Source of the DNA: an uncultured Thermomicrobia bacterium
GTDB taxonomy: Bacteria; Chloroflexota; Chloroflexia; Thermomicrobiales; JALYUS01
DNA length: 64,000 bases
NCBI GenBank assembly: GCA_937968015.1
Contig: CALBSO010000146.1
Coordinates: 1 to 64,000 of the forward strand
Direction of reading: 5' to 3'
A model generated the notes under the pieces. The model was given only the letters and a program-made list of their open reading frames with translations. It ran no database searches and had not been told where the DNA came from. Position 1 is the stretch's first letter; every line of letters begins with the position of its first letter. The position numbers and the translations under genes were made by a program. Below, one piece after another: positions 27,185 through 35,360 of this stretch.

Positions 27185-28309
27185 GTGCCGAGAACGGAAA
27201 TACGACCGGGGAATCTGATTGGCATGGGGAAGGCAGCGATTGACACGCCCGCCTTAGTCATTGATTGCGACGCGATGGAGCATAACCTGCGGACGATGGC
27301 GGATTTCTTCCGCGGTAAGCCCGCGAAACTGCGCCCGCACGCGAAGACGCACAAAAGCCCGACGATCGCGCACAAGCAGATCGCCCTCGGCGCGGTCGGC
27401 ATCACCTGCGCGAAACTGGGCGAGGCGGAAGTGATGACCGAGGCGGGTATCAAGGACATCCTCGTCGCTAATCAGATCATCGGCCCGACCAAGATCGCTC
27501 GCCTCATCGGTCTCCTGCACCACACACGCGTCACCGTCGCGGTGGATGACCCGGAGAATCTGCGCGATCTCGCCCGCGCGGCGTCGGCGCAAGGCGTCGA
27601 ACTCGATGTGCTGGTCGAGGTGAACACCGGCATGAACCGCTGCGGTGTCGAACCGGGCGAAGCAGCGGTGCAGTTGGCACGGGTCGCATCCGATCTCCCC
27701 GGCATCCGCTTCCGGGGCATCCAGGCGTACGAGGGGCACCTCGTCAACATCAAAGACGATAGCGAGCGCGCCGGGCGGGTCGCGGCGGCGATGGGCCCGA
27801 TCATCGAGACGCGCCACGCGATCGAGCAGGCGGGCATCCCGGTCGGCATCGTCTCCGGCGGCGGTACCGGCACCTTCGCGCATACCGGCACGACGGCTGG
27901 GTTCGACGAGGTGCAGGCCGGGTCGTACGTCTTCATGGACAGCACCTACGCGGGCGTTGGCGGCATTGGCGAGCGATTCCGGCCCGCGCTCACCGTCCTC
28001 GCGACTGTCATCAGCCGCCCGCTGCCGGAACGGGTCGTGCTCGATACGGGCCGCAAGACGCTCGGCGTTGACCATGGCGCCCCGGCGCTCAAGGGCTACC
28101 CGGAGGGCATCACCTTCAAAGGCTTTTCCGAGGAGCACACCACGATGATCGTCGAAGGCCCTGCCCGCGACCTCCGCCCCGGTGATACGGTGGAGGTGAT
28201 CCCTGGCCACGTCTGCACGACCGTCAATCTCTACGACTGCTACTATGCCACTCGCCAGGGCGTCGTCGAAGCGATCTGGCCCGTCGCGGGGCGTGGCCGC
28301 TCACAGTAG
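27185..28309 (+). CDS. D-threonine aldolase/alanine racemase-fold PLP enzyme
   Basis: A fold-type III PLP enzyme of 374 residues. The conserved start IDTPALVIDCDAMEHNL, LRPHAKTHKSP with the Schiff-base lysine, and the C-terminal IPGHVCTTVNLYD, where His and Cys bind a divalent metal, match the D-threonine aldolase/D-serine dehydratase group. The likely reaction is cleavage or dehydration of a D-hydroxy-amino acid. The chosen GTG at 27185 follows GAGAGGGGGCTGAG; an ATG at 27224 just before IDTPALV is possible. The SelA-fold PLP gene next door suggests a joint amino-acid pathway. Confidence 0.87.
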   Translation: MPRTEIRPGNLIGMGKAAIDTPALVIDCDAMEHNLRTMADFFRGKPAKLRPHAKTHKSPTIAHKQIALGAVGITCAKLGEAEVMTEAGIKDILVANQIIGPTKIARLIGLLHHTRVTVAVDDPENLRDLARAASAQGVELDVLVEVNTGMNRCGVEPGEAAVQLARVASDLPGIRFRGIQAYEGHLVNIKDDSERAGRVAAAMGPIIETRHAIEQAGIPVGIVSGGGTGTFAHTGTTAGFDEVQAGSYVFMDSTYAGVGGIGERFRPALTVLATVISRPLPERVVLDTGRKTLGVDHGAPALKGYPEGITFKGFSEEHTTMIVEGPARDLRPGDTVEVIPGHVCTTVNLYDCYYATRQGVVEAIWPVAGRGRSQ

Positions 28310-28322
28310 CGTGAAGGCATGG

Positions 28323-28398
28323 TAGCGCAGAGGAAAGAAAGAGAAGAAATAACTAAGAATTCTCTGTGATCTCTGCGCCCTCTGTATCCTCTGCGTTA
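28323..28398. repeat. Nonamer tandem repeat and hairpin
   Basis: Four 9-base units CTCTGTGAT, CTCTGCGCC, CTCTGTATC, CTCTGCGTT fill 28362-28397. The last unit pairs with TAGCGCAGAGGA at 28323-28334 (one mismatch), forming a long hairpin between the two PLP-enzyme genes. A purine-rich stretch lies in between. Confidence 0.65.
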
Positions 28399-28437
28399 CG
28401 GTTTCCGACATCCAACTGATGATACGGAGGGAATGCG

Positions 28438-29580
28438 ATGAGCGGGATTTATGAACGACTCGGAATTCGGCCGCTGATTAATGCACGCGGGACGCATACG
28501 CGGCTTGGCGGCTCAATCATGCCGCCGGAAGTGCTCGACGCGATGCGCGAGGCGGCGGGCGCCTATATTCTCCTCGATGAGTTGCAGGCCAGGGCGAGCG
28601 AGGTGATCGCCCGCGCGACGGGAGCGGAAGCGGGCATGGTGACGGGCGGCGCGGAGGCGGGGCTGCTCCTCGCGACCGCCGCCTGCATGGCCGGGACAGA
28701 CCCGATCAAAATCGCGCAATTGCCGGACAGCGCCGGCATGAAGAATGAGGCGATCATCCACCGCGCGCACCGCAATGGCTACGACCACGCCGTCCGTGTG
28801 GCGGGCGCGCGGGTTGTCGAGGTCGGCTACGGCCACGGCACGATCCCCTATCAACTCGAAGCGGCATTCACCGAACGGACGGCGCTCGTCGAATATCTCG
28901 CCTCGCCGTGGGCGAGCCGGGGTGCGCTGTCGCTGCCACAAACCTGCGAGATCGCCCACCGGCACGGCGTCCCCGTGCTTGTGGACGCGGCGGCGATGCT
29001 GCCCCCACCGGAGAACCTCACCCGCTTCATTGCGGAGGGCGCGGACCTCGTCACCTATAGCGGCGGCAAGGAATTGCACGGGCCGCAATCCTCCGGCATC
29101 CTCGCCGGGCGCGCCGACCTGATCCGCGCCGCCATGGCGAACGGCAGCCCGAACCACAGTGTTGGGCGGGCTGCGAAGGCCGCGAAGGAGGACATCGTCG
29201 GCCTGCTCGTCGCACTCGAACGCTATTTGCAACGCGACCACGCCGCCGACCTGGCGCGCTGGGAGGCGCAGGCGGAGTACATGCTCGAACGGCTCGATGG
29301 TCTCCCCGGTGTCGAGGCACGGGTCGTCTACGACGGACGCGAGCATATCACTCCGCGCGTCGAACTCCGCTTCGCCCCGTCGAGTGGCATTGACGCGCAC
29401 GCCCTTATCCTCGCGATGGAAAGCAGCGACCCGCGCATCTACCTCTTCGAGCCGAACGGCCCGAGTTCCATGCCGAACAGCGTCATCATCAATACCCAGA
29501 CGATGCAGCCCGGTGACGAAAAGATCATCGCGGACGTCCTTCGGCCGACGCTTCTCGAACGGGCTCAGAAGGCTCGGTGA
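28438..29580 (+). CDS. SelA-fold PLP enzyme (D-glucosaminate-6-P ammonia-lyase/selenotransferase-like)
   Basis: A fold-type I PLP protein of 380 residues in the SelA-like family. RLGIRPLINARGTHTRLGGS at the N-terminus is the family opening, LVDAAAMLPPPEN carries the PLP aspartate, and YSGGKELHGPQSSGIL the Schiff-base lysine. True SelA is longer and has an N-terminal extension, so this is more likely a lyase acting on an amino sugar or amino acid, perhaps with the neighbouring D-threonine aldolase-like enzyme. GGAGGGA precedes the ATG. Its last 56 bases overlap the end of the histidine kinase gene on the opposite strand. Confidence 0.82.
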   Translation: MSGIYERLGIRPLINARGTHTRLGGSIMPPEVLDAMREAAGAYILLDELQARASEVIARATGAEAGMVTGGAEAGLLLATAACMAGTDPIKIAQLPDSAGMKNEAIIHRAHRNGYDHAVRVAGARVVEVGYGHGTIPYQLEAAFTERTALVEYLASPWASRGALSLPQTCEIAHRHGVPVLVDAAAMLPPPENLTRFIAEGADLVTYSGGKELHGPQSSGILAGRADLIRAAMANGSPNHSVGRAAKAAKEDIVGLLVALERYLQRDHAADLARWEAQAEYMLERLDGLPGVEARVVYDGREHITPRVELRFAPSSGIDAHALILAMESSDPRIYLFEPNGPSSMPNSVIINTQTMQPGDEKIIADVLRPTLLERAQKAR

Positions 29581-30835
29581 TTCCCACCTGATTGAGTCGC
29601 TCAGAGGGTGGCAATCGAATGATGGCGTTCGTGCCGTTGCCCGGTGTACTGGTGATTGTGATCTGCCCGCCATGCGCCTCGACGACTCTGCGCGCAATCG
29701 CCAGCCCAAGGCCCGCGCCCCCGTCACGACGCCCGCGGGCACGATTGACACGGTAGAAACGATCGAACAGGCGGGGGAGCGCTTCGGGGGGGATGCCGAC
29801 ACCGGTATCGTGGATTACCAACCGCGCCTCGTTCCCCTTTCGTGCGAACGAGACCGTGATTGTGCCGCCCTCGGGCGTATGCTTGAGCGCGTTGTCGAGC
29901 AGGATGAGGAGTACTTGCTGAAGCCGGTCCGGGTCGACCTCGACATACAGCGGCGCATCGGGGTGCTCGAGGGTCAGTTGGACGTCATGCCCCTGTGCCA
30001 ATGGCAGCGTCTTGCGCACCACGTCCGACGCCAGAGACCCCAGATCAACCGCTCCCAATGCGAGGTCCAACGCTTCGAGATCGCCGCGCGCCAGGGTAAG
30101 CAGGTCGCTCGTCAGGCGCTCCAGCCGGAGAAGTTCACTCCGAACATCATCGAATAGATCGCTGTTTGCCACGAGCGGTTCGTTCTTGTGCTGTGCCAGC
30201 AAATCGGTTGCCGCGCGTAGGGACATCAGGGGTGTACGCAGTTCGTGTGCCGCGTCGGCGACGAACTCCTGTTGGCGGTTGAACGCAGCCTGGATCGGGA
30301 CGAGTGCGCGCCCGGTCAGGAACCACGCGCCGAACAAGGCGAGCAGTAACCCGACGCTCCCGACAACTAAGAGGACGAGCAGGATGCGATGCAGCGCCTG
30401 TTCCCGTGGGACGAGACTCTGCCCGACAATCAGCGTCCCGCTTGGCAGGCGCGCGCCGGCAAGCGGGCGGAGATAGAGGCGAACCGGCCCGTTCCCCGCG
30501 AGCGTCATCGTGGTGTAGCGCGGCTGACCGTTGCTTGTGGGCGGTGTCGTGGCGCCAAACTCAACGTGCTGCGGATTGGCGATGGGCTGCCCCACACCGT
30601 CCGTGACGACGATAAAAGAGCCGCCACTGTACCCCTCACGGTCGAAGCGGAGGCCATGTTCCGTCAGTTCATGCAACGTCAGATCGCTCGTGGCGGCAAG
30701 GTTGTGATCCACTTCGGCGCGCGAACTGCGCGCGAAACTGATGTAGATCACCGTGCCGACAACGAGCAAGAGCAACGTGAGGACGAGCGTGTTCCATGCC
30801 AATAATCGCCGACGCACACGGGTAAACATCGTCAT
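29525..30835 (-). CDS. Sensor histidine kinase
   Basis: A 436-residue membrane sensor. One transmembrane helix lies near residues 13-33, a roughly 115-residue extracytoplasmic sensor follows, then a second helix near 152-172. The kinase part shows the H-box ADAAHELRTPLMSL, the N-box LLDNALKHTPEGG, and the G-boxes DTGVGIPP and GAGLGLAIARRVVEAHGG. The GTG/ATG region overlaps the response regulator stop by four bases, so the two are one operon transcribed regulator first. The 3' end overlaps the SelA-fold gene tail to tail. The signal may be envelope stress (see shared operator). Confidence 0.93.
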   Translation of the reverse strand: MTMFTRVRRRLLAWNTLVLTLLLLVVGTVIYISFARSSRAEVDHNLAATSDLTLHELTEHGLRFDREGYSGGSFIVVTDGVGQPIANPQHVEFGATTPPTSNGQPRYTTMTLAGNGPVRLYLRPLAGARLPSGTLIVGQSLVPREQALHRILLVLLVVGSVGLLLALFGAWFLTGRALVPIQAAFNRQQEFVADAAHELRTPLMSLRAATDLLAQHKNEPLVANSDLFDDVRSELLRLERLTSDLLTLARGDLEALDLALGAVDLGSLASDVVRKTLPLAQGHDVQLTLEHPDAPLYVEVDPDRLQQVLLILLDNALKHTPEGGTITVSFARKGNEARLVIHDTGVGIPPEALPRLFDRFYRVNRARGRRDGGAGLGLAIARRVVEAHGGQITITSTPGNGTNAIIRLPPSERLNQVGITEPSEPVREASAEGRPR

Positions 30836-31500
30836 TCCTTGATCGTGTAGCCGACACCGCGAACCGTGCGGATGAGCGGGCGCGGGAAACCCAGATCAAC
30901 TTTACCGCGCAGGTAGTGAATGTAGACCTCCACTACGTTGGATGTTACCTCCGAATCCCATCCCCACACCTGCTCCATGATCTGATCTTTCGTGAGTACG
31001 CGGCCGGTGTGGCGCATCAGGTACGCGAGGACCTGGAACTCCGTCGCCGTCAGTTCGATGACGTACTCGCCACGCCATGCCTCGTGCCGTGCGGGGTCAA
31101 GATGGAGATCACCGACCCGCAACGTCTCATCCGCCGCCTGCTCATCGCGACGCTGGAGCGCCCGGATGCGAGCGAGCAACTCCTCCAGCGCAAAGGGTTT
31201 GACGAGATAATCGTCCGCACCCGCATCGAGACCGCGCACCCGGTCGCTGACCGCATCGCGTGCCGTCAGCATGAGGATCGGCGTCGGCACGTGCTGTTTT
31301 CGGAGGCGTCGACAGACTTCGATACCATCCATCTCCGGCAGCAGGATGTCGAGCACAATCAGTTCGTACTCGCCAGTTGCCCCACGTGCGAACCCACCGG
31401 CGCCATCATCGGCGGTATCCACATGATGCCCCGCTTCCGTGAGGGCGCGTGCGATCAGACGCGCGACACGGGCATCGTCCTCGACGAGCAGCACCTGCAT
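30832..31500 (-). CDS. OmpR/PhoB-family response regulator
   Basis: A 222-residue DNA-binding regulator. The receiver domain has the acidic pair EDD at 7-9, the phosphorylation Asp51 in LIVLDILLPEMDG, and LVKPF. The C-terminal winged helix includes VIELTATEFQVLAYLMRH and VVEVYIHYLRGKVD. The stop overlaps the sensor kinase start (4 bases). Direct repeats in the upstream spacer at 31570-31591, spaced 11 bases apart, look like its binding sites and suggest autoregulation together with the divergent DoxX-Rieske gene. Confidence 0.94.
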   Translation of the reverse strand: MQVLLVEDDARVARLIARALTEAGHHVDTADDGAGGFARGATGEYELIVLDILLPEMDGIEVCRRLRKQHVPTPILMLTARDAVSDRVRGLDAGADDYLVKPFALEELLARIRALQRRDEQAADETLRVGDLHLDPARHEAWRGEYVIELTATEFQVLAYLMRHTGRVLTKDQIMEQVWGWDSEVTSNVVEVYIHYLRGKVDLGFPRPLIRTVRGVGYTIKE

Positions 31501-31569
31501 CGGTCTCTTCCTCCCCGCGAAAGGATGGGCAATGAACCTTAAGAGAAGATTGGAAACACGCTAGCCACT

Positions 31570-31591
31570 TTCTCAGGCCATTCTCAGGATG
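31570..31591 (+). promoter_or_regulatory. Direct-repeat operator for an OmpR-type regulator
   Basis: TTCTCAGG occurs twice with starts 11 bases apart (31570 and 31581), giving CTCAG-N6-CTCAGGATG. One-turn-spaced direct repeats are typical of OmpR/PhoB-family binding sites. The identical arrangement stands before htrA at 52487-52506. It lies in the divergent spacer between the two-component operon and the DoxX-Rieske gene. Confidence 0.65.
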
Positions 31592-31736
31592 CCATGGCAC
31601 GATCCTCTCGGTAGCATGGTGCGCGCTCAACTGAGGAGTATGACGTAGTGTATCGCGGACCAAACAGCGCTCCGGTGGCATCGCATGATAGACGAAACGC
31701 TCGCAGCCGGGAGCGACAGAGTGCGAGGGTGAATCT

Positions 31737-32945
31737 ATGACGAACTGGCCGATATGGCTCACCGGCGTCTCGCGCGAGCCGGGTCGGATCCCTGCGGCGA
31801 TTATGCTCCCGGCGCGGCTCTTTCTCGGTATCACGTATCTCTACGCGGGTTTACAGAAGTTTACCGATCCGCAGTTCTTCGATCAGGGAGCGCCCAACTC
31901 CATCGGCCAGCAGTTGCGCGGTTATGTGGATGGCGGTTCGCCGCTCTCGCCGATGCTGACTCATTTCGCGATCCCCCATGCAACGTTTATCGGCGCACTG
32001 ATCGCCTTCGCGGAGCTGTTGATCGGCATTTCCGCCCTCGTTGGCTTGTTTACGCGGCTCGGCGCGGTCGGCGGTCTCGTCATCAGCCTGATTTTCTATC
32101 TGACCGCCTCATGGTCCGTACGCCCATATTTTCTCGGTGGCGATCTGCCCTATGCGCTCGCCTGGCTCACGCTGCTCCTCGCCGGGCCGGGCCCCTATAG
32201 CCTCGATGAATACTTCTTTGGACGATTGCTCCGTGCCCACGCGGATACCGGCACATTCGCACACGTCCCACCACGGCGGGCGGCGTCGGTGCATTCACAC
32301 CCCTCGCGCAAGCCATCACCGCCCCTCTCTCCTGCCCCGAGCGATGCGATGACGCGGGCAGCATTCCTGCGTGCGACAGGCGCGACCGCCGCGCTGATTT
32401 TCACGGCGGGCGTCACGGCGGTGATCGCAAGAATCCGCACCCCGAATCAGCCGATGTCAGTGGCTACGGCGTTGCCGTCCACATTGGCGCCGAATAGGGC
32501 AACACCGCCGCCCGAAGTCGCGAACACCGACGCATCGCAGCCAGCGACGCAACCGGGGCTGCTCCCTCGCGGCCCGGCGACAACAGCAACTCCTACAGCG
32601 GGTGCGAATGGCAGCGGCCAGTCATCCGGCGTGGGCTTGATCGGCAATGTTTCATCCCTGGCGCAGAACAGTGCGAAAATGTTCACCGACCCGGTATCGG
32701 GCCAGCCCGCCGTCCTCATCCATCTTCCAAGCGGCCAGTTCGTCTCCTACAGCGCCGTCTGTACCCACGAAGGATGCACCGTCGCCTACGACACAAGCCG
32801 CCACATGCTTGTCTGCCCGTGCCATCGCGCAATCTTCGACCCAACGCATAATGGCCAGGGAGTCTCCGGGCCGTCGCGGCGGCCGCTTCCCACTCTGTCG
32901 GTGCGGGTTGACGCGCAGGGCAATGCCTATACCGGGAGCGCGTAG
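31737..32945 (+). CDS. DoxX/DoxD-type membrane domain fused to a Rieske iron-sulphur domain
   Basis: A 402-residue fusion. Residues 20-150 form a four-helix DoxX/thiosulphate:quinone oxidoreductase small-subunit domain (ARLFLGITYLYAGLQKF at the start). A Pro/Ser-rich linker follows, with another transmembrane helix near 208-230, then a Thr/Pro-rich stretch. The C-terminal Rieske domain has CTHEGC (Cys342, His344, Cys347) and CPCHRAIFD (Cys360, Cys362, His363), with both ligand pairs and the disulphide cysteines. It probably moves electrons between quinone and a sulphur or oxidant reaction outside the membrane. It is divergent from the two-component operon, which probably controls it. Confidence 0.87.
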   Translation: MTNWPIWLTGVSREPGRIPAAIMLPARLFLGITYLYAGLQKFTDPQFFDQGAPNSIGQQLRGYVDGGSPLSPMLTHFAIPHATFIGALIAFAELLIGISALVGLFTRLGAVGGLVISLIFYLTASWSVRPYFLGGDLPYALAWLTLLLAGPGPYSLDEYFFGRLLRAHADTGTFAHVPPRRAASVHSHPSRKPSPPLSPAPSDAMTRAAFLRATGATAALIFTAGVTAVIARIRTPNQPMSVATALPSTLAPNRATPPPEVANTDASQPATQPGLLPRGPATTATPTAGANGSGQSSGVGLIGNVSSLAQNSAKMFTDPVSGQPAVLIHLPSGQFVSYSAVCTHEGCTVAYDTSRHMLVCPCHRAIFDPTHNGQGVSGPSRRPLPTLSVRVDAQGNAYTGSA

Positions 32946-33067
32946 CGACCGAGATGGGCAGCGAGGAGGATCACCCAACTGCTGATGTTTCTGTGGTACG
33001 GTAGGAGCGACAAGAGAGGCGTGGTGACAGGCGGTAAACGATCCGTCTGAAAGCGAAGAACGCGAGT

Positions 33068-33970
33068 ATGGTTGTACCGGGACGGCGATCCAATTTCATC
33101 GCGCGGCTCCATGCGGCGTATCCGGACTTACACATTGAACGGATGCGCCTCAATGATGAGGGGCAGTATAACGACATTCTGATTGTCAACGACGATCTGA
33201 TCTTCCGCTTTCCGCGCCACGACGAAGGAATCGAGAGACTGGAAAGGGAGATCGCTCTCCTCAATCGAATTCGCCCGTTCGTCACGCTGCCGGTCCCGGA
33301 ACCGACGCACGATGCCTTCACGCCGCGCGCGGTCGGGCAAGTATTCGCGGGGTACCGAATGCTCCCCGGCGAACCGCTCTGGCGTGAGACCGTCGCGGCG
33401 ATCACCGATCCAGCCATTGTGCGGCGGATCGCGTCGCAACTGGCGACCTTCCTGCGCGCGCTGCACGGCATCCCCACCGATCACGTCACGAATGTGCTGC
33501 CCGCCACCGACTGGCGTCAACTGTGGGTTGATTTGGAAGAAGAGATACGGATCGCGCTCTTTCCACACCTGCCAGCCACTGCACAGGGGCAGATTGCGGC
33601 GCGTTTCGCGGCGTTCCTCGACGACCCGGGCAACTTCGCTTTCACGCAGACCGTGATCCATGGCGATTTCGGCAGCGGCAACCTGCTCTGGGACGCGCAT
33701 ACGGGAGCGATGACCGCGGTGATTGACTTCGCCTCGGCGACGCTCGGCGATCCGGCACTTGATGTCGCGGCCCTGCTCACCTACGGCGAGCCATTCGTGC
33801 GGCAGGGGCTCGCCGCGTACCCGGCGATGGAAGCGATGCTGCCCCGCGCCCGCTTCTACCTCAGTACGTTTCTGCTCCAGGAAGCCCTCTACGGCATCGA
33901 ACACGACGACCCGGACGCCGTCGAGCGCGGCCTCGCGCCGTATCTGGCCGACGAGAATCGGGTGGAGTAA
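33068..33970 (+). CDS. Aminoglycoside phosphotransferase-fold protein
   Basis: A 300-residue APH/choline-kinase fold protein. VIHGDFGSGNLLWD is the catalytic loop with Asp and Asn, and AVIDFASATLGDPALDVAAL is the DFG-like metal loop. The N-terminal lobe has LIVNDDLIFRFPRHDEGIERLEREIALL, close to APH(2'')-type enzymes. Many chromosomal members phosphorylate metabolites rather than drugs, so resistance cannot be assumed. The ATG at 33068 has only a weak ribosome site. It stands alone, ahead of a convergent beta-lactamase-fold gene. Confidence 0.83.
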   Translation: MVVPGRRSNFIARLHAAYPDLHIERMRLNDEGQYNDILIVNDDLIFRFPRHDEGIERLEREIALLNRIRPFVTLPVPEPTHDAFTPRAVGQVFAGYRMLPGEPLWRETVAAITDPAIVRRIASQLATFLRALHGIPTDHVTNVLPATDWRQLWVDLEEEIRIALFPHLPATAQGQIAARFAAFLDDPGNFAFTQTVIHGDFGSGNLLWDAHTGAMTAVIDFASATLGDPALDVAALLTYGEPFVRQGLAAYPAMEAMLPRARFYLSTFLLQEALYGIEHDDPDAVERGLAPYLADENRVE

Positions 33971-34010
33971 AGGTGGTGACAGGGGAGATGGCTGGCTTCG
34001 TCCCGCTCCC

Positions 34011-35267
34011 CTATAACGCCGCCGCCATCACCGCGTTGCTGAAATGGGCCTGACGCGGCCGCTTGGTCGTCCAGCCGCTGGCGAGCGTGCGATTCGTCAG
34101 CAGGACGCAGACGATGTCGGTCTCCGGGTCAGCCCAGACCATCGTGCCGGTTGAGCCGCTATGGCCGAAAGTCGCGGGCGAGGTGAGATCGCCGCTTCGG
34201 TGCGGGCGCTTGGTTCCCTTGATCTCCCAGCCGATCCCCCATGCGACCTCCGGCCGGATGACGGCCGGCGGCGTGCCATCCCGCAGTTCGGGCGCAAGAT
34301 CAGCGGGCGCGTCCGGCGGCGCGAACTGGACTGCCGTCATCGCGCGGGCGGTCGCGGCAGAGACGATGTGGATGCCGGGCAGGACGGGGTCCGTATGGCC
34401 GATGCGCTGGCGTCCACCCGCTGCCGGGAGGAAGCAATCCACGAAGCGGACGAGATCGCGCGGGCGACTGAACAATCCGCCCCATGGGATGCCAAGCCCC
34501 CGGTAATAGGCGCTGTTCGCCATCTCCCAGTCCTCTCCCTCCTGCCCCGTCCCGACGACCGAGGCGATCCGCTCTGACCACTCCGGCGGCGGACGCAGCG
34601 CACTTGACGCCATGCCAAGCGGCGCGAGGATGTGCTGTTGGACAAAGGTGTGATAGTGCCCGACGGCGGGTTTCTCCACGGGTCGCCGGAGTGTGCCGGC
34701 CAGCGCGCGCCCGACGACCTCCGCCGCCATCAGGATGCCGGGGTTGCTGTAGTAATGCAGCGCGCCGGGCGCGAAGAGGAGCGGTTGCCGACGGAATGAG
34801 CGGACGAATGCCTCCAGCGGCTCATGCGCGCGGCGGAGGTCGAGATTGTCCGGGCTCACGCCGGGCAGGCCGGAGCAATGCGCCAATACATGCCGGAGCG
34901 TCACCGCGCGCCGGTCGAAGGGCGTCTCGGACGCCCCGACAAATTCGGGGAGCAGATCGGCGAGCGGCTCATCAAGGGCGATCACGCCGCGCTCGACCAT
35001 CAGCATGACGGCGGTGGCGGTGAACGGCTTCGTGATGGAGGCGAGGCCCCAGATCGTCTCCGAGTCCGCCGGGTGTTTCTGCGCGCGATTGCCGAAATAC
35101 GCCTCACCGGCGATCAGCCCGCCCCGCGCGACAAGCGCCGCCACGCCCGGCACGACGCCGCGCGCGACCCACTTCTCGATCAGATCAAATGCCCGCCGTA
35201 GCGCGTGCGGATCGAACCCCGCCTCCCGCGCGCCCTCGACCACCGCCCCACGCACCACATCATCCAC
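34011..35267 (-). CDS. Class C beta-lactamase-fold serine hydrolase
   Basis: A 418-residue member of the class C/D-aminopeptidase/EstB family. The nucleophile motif is Ser77-I-T-Lys80 within WGLASITKPFTA, the Tyr motif is YYSNPG, and the third motif is HSGSTG. There is no signal peptide, so it is probably a cytoplasmic esterase or peptidase rather than a drug-inactivating lactamase. It converges on the phosphotransferase-fold gene and follows the Sec-DsbA gene on the same strand. Confidence 0.87.
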   Translation of the reverse strand: MDDVVRGAVVEGAREAGFDPHALRRAFDLIEKWVARGVVPGVAALVARGGLIAGEAYFGNRAQKHPADSETIWGLASITKPFTATAVMLMVERGVIALDEPLADLLPEFVGASETPFDRRAVTLRHVLAHCSGLPGVSPDNLDLRRAHEPLEAFVRSFRRQPLLFAPGALHYYSNPGILMAAEVVGRALAGTLRRPVEKPAVGHYHTFVQQHILAPLGMASSALRPPPEWSERIASVVGTGQEGEDWEMANSAYYRGLGIPWGGLFSRPRDLVRFVDCFLPAAGGRQRIGHTDPVLPGIHIVSAATARAMTAVQFAPPDAPADLAPELRDGTPPAVIRPEVAWGIGWEIKGTKRPHRSGDLTSPATFGHSGSTGTMVWADPETDIVCVLLTNRTLASGWTTKRPRQAHFSNAVMAAAL

Positions 35268-35298
35268 CGGCGCTACCTCCCCTGAGATGAAACCAGAC

Positions 35299-35360
35299 GA
35301 AACCGATTGAACCGTAGAACCACTCTTTCTCTCTGCACCCTCCGCGGTTCAATCGGTTTC
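35299..35360. repeat. 16-base inverted repeat at the end of the DsbA-like gene
   Basis: GAAACCGATTGAACCG (35299-35314) and its exact complement (35345-35360) enclose about 30 bases. The right arm covers the last codons and stop of the DsbA-family gene. AAACCAGACG just outside repeats part of the left arm. It may serve as transcript end for the minus-strand gene or be a mobile repeat that supplied its stop codon. Confidence 0.7.

Noticed and set aside
28438..29580. Possible SelA supporting the selenocysteine idea
   Set aside because: The protein has the SelA-like fold but is shorter than true SelA and opens like the lyase subgroup. It cannot be counted as selenium machinery.
33068..33970. Aminoglycoside resistance gene
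   Set aside because: The APH fold is clear, but most chromosomal members act on other small molecules and no mobile element or resistance context is present.
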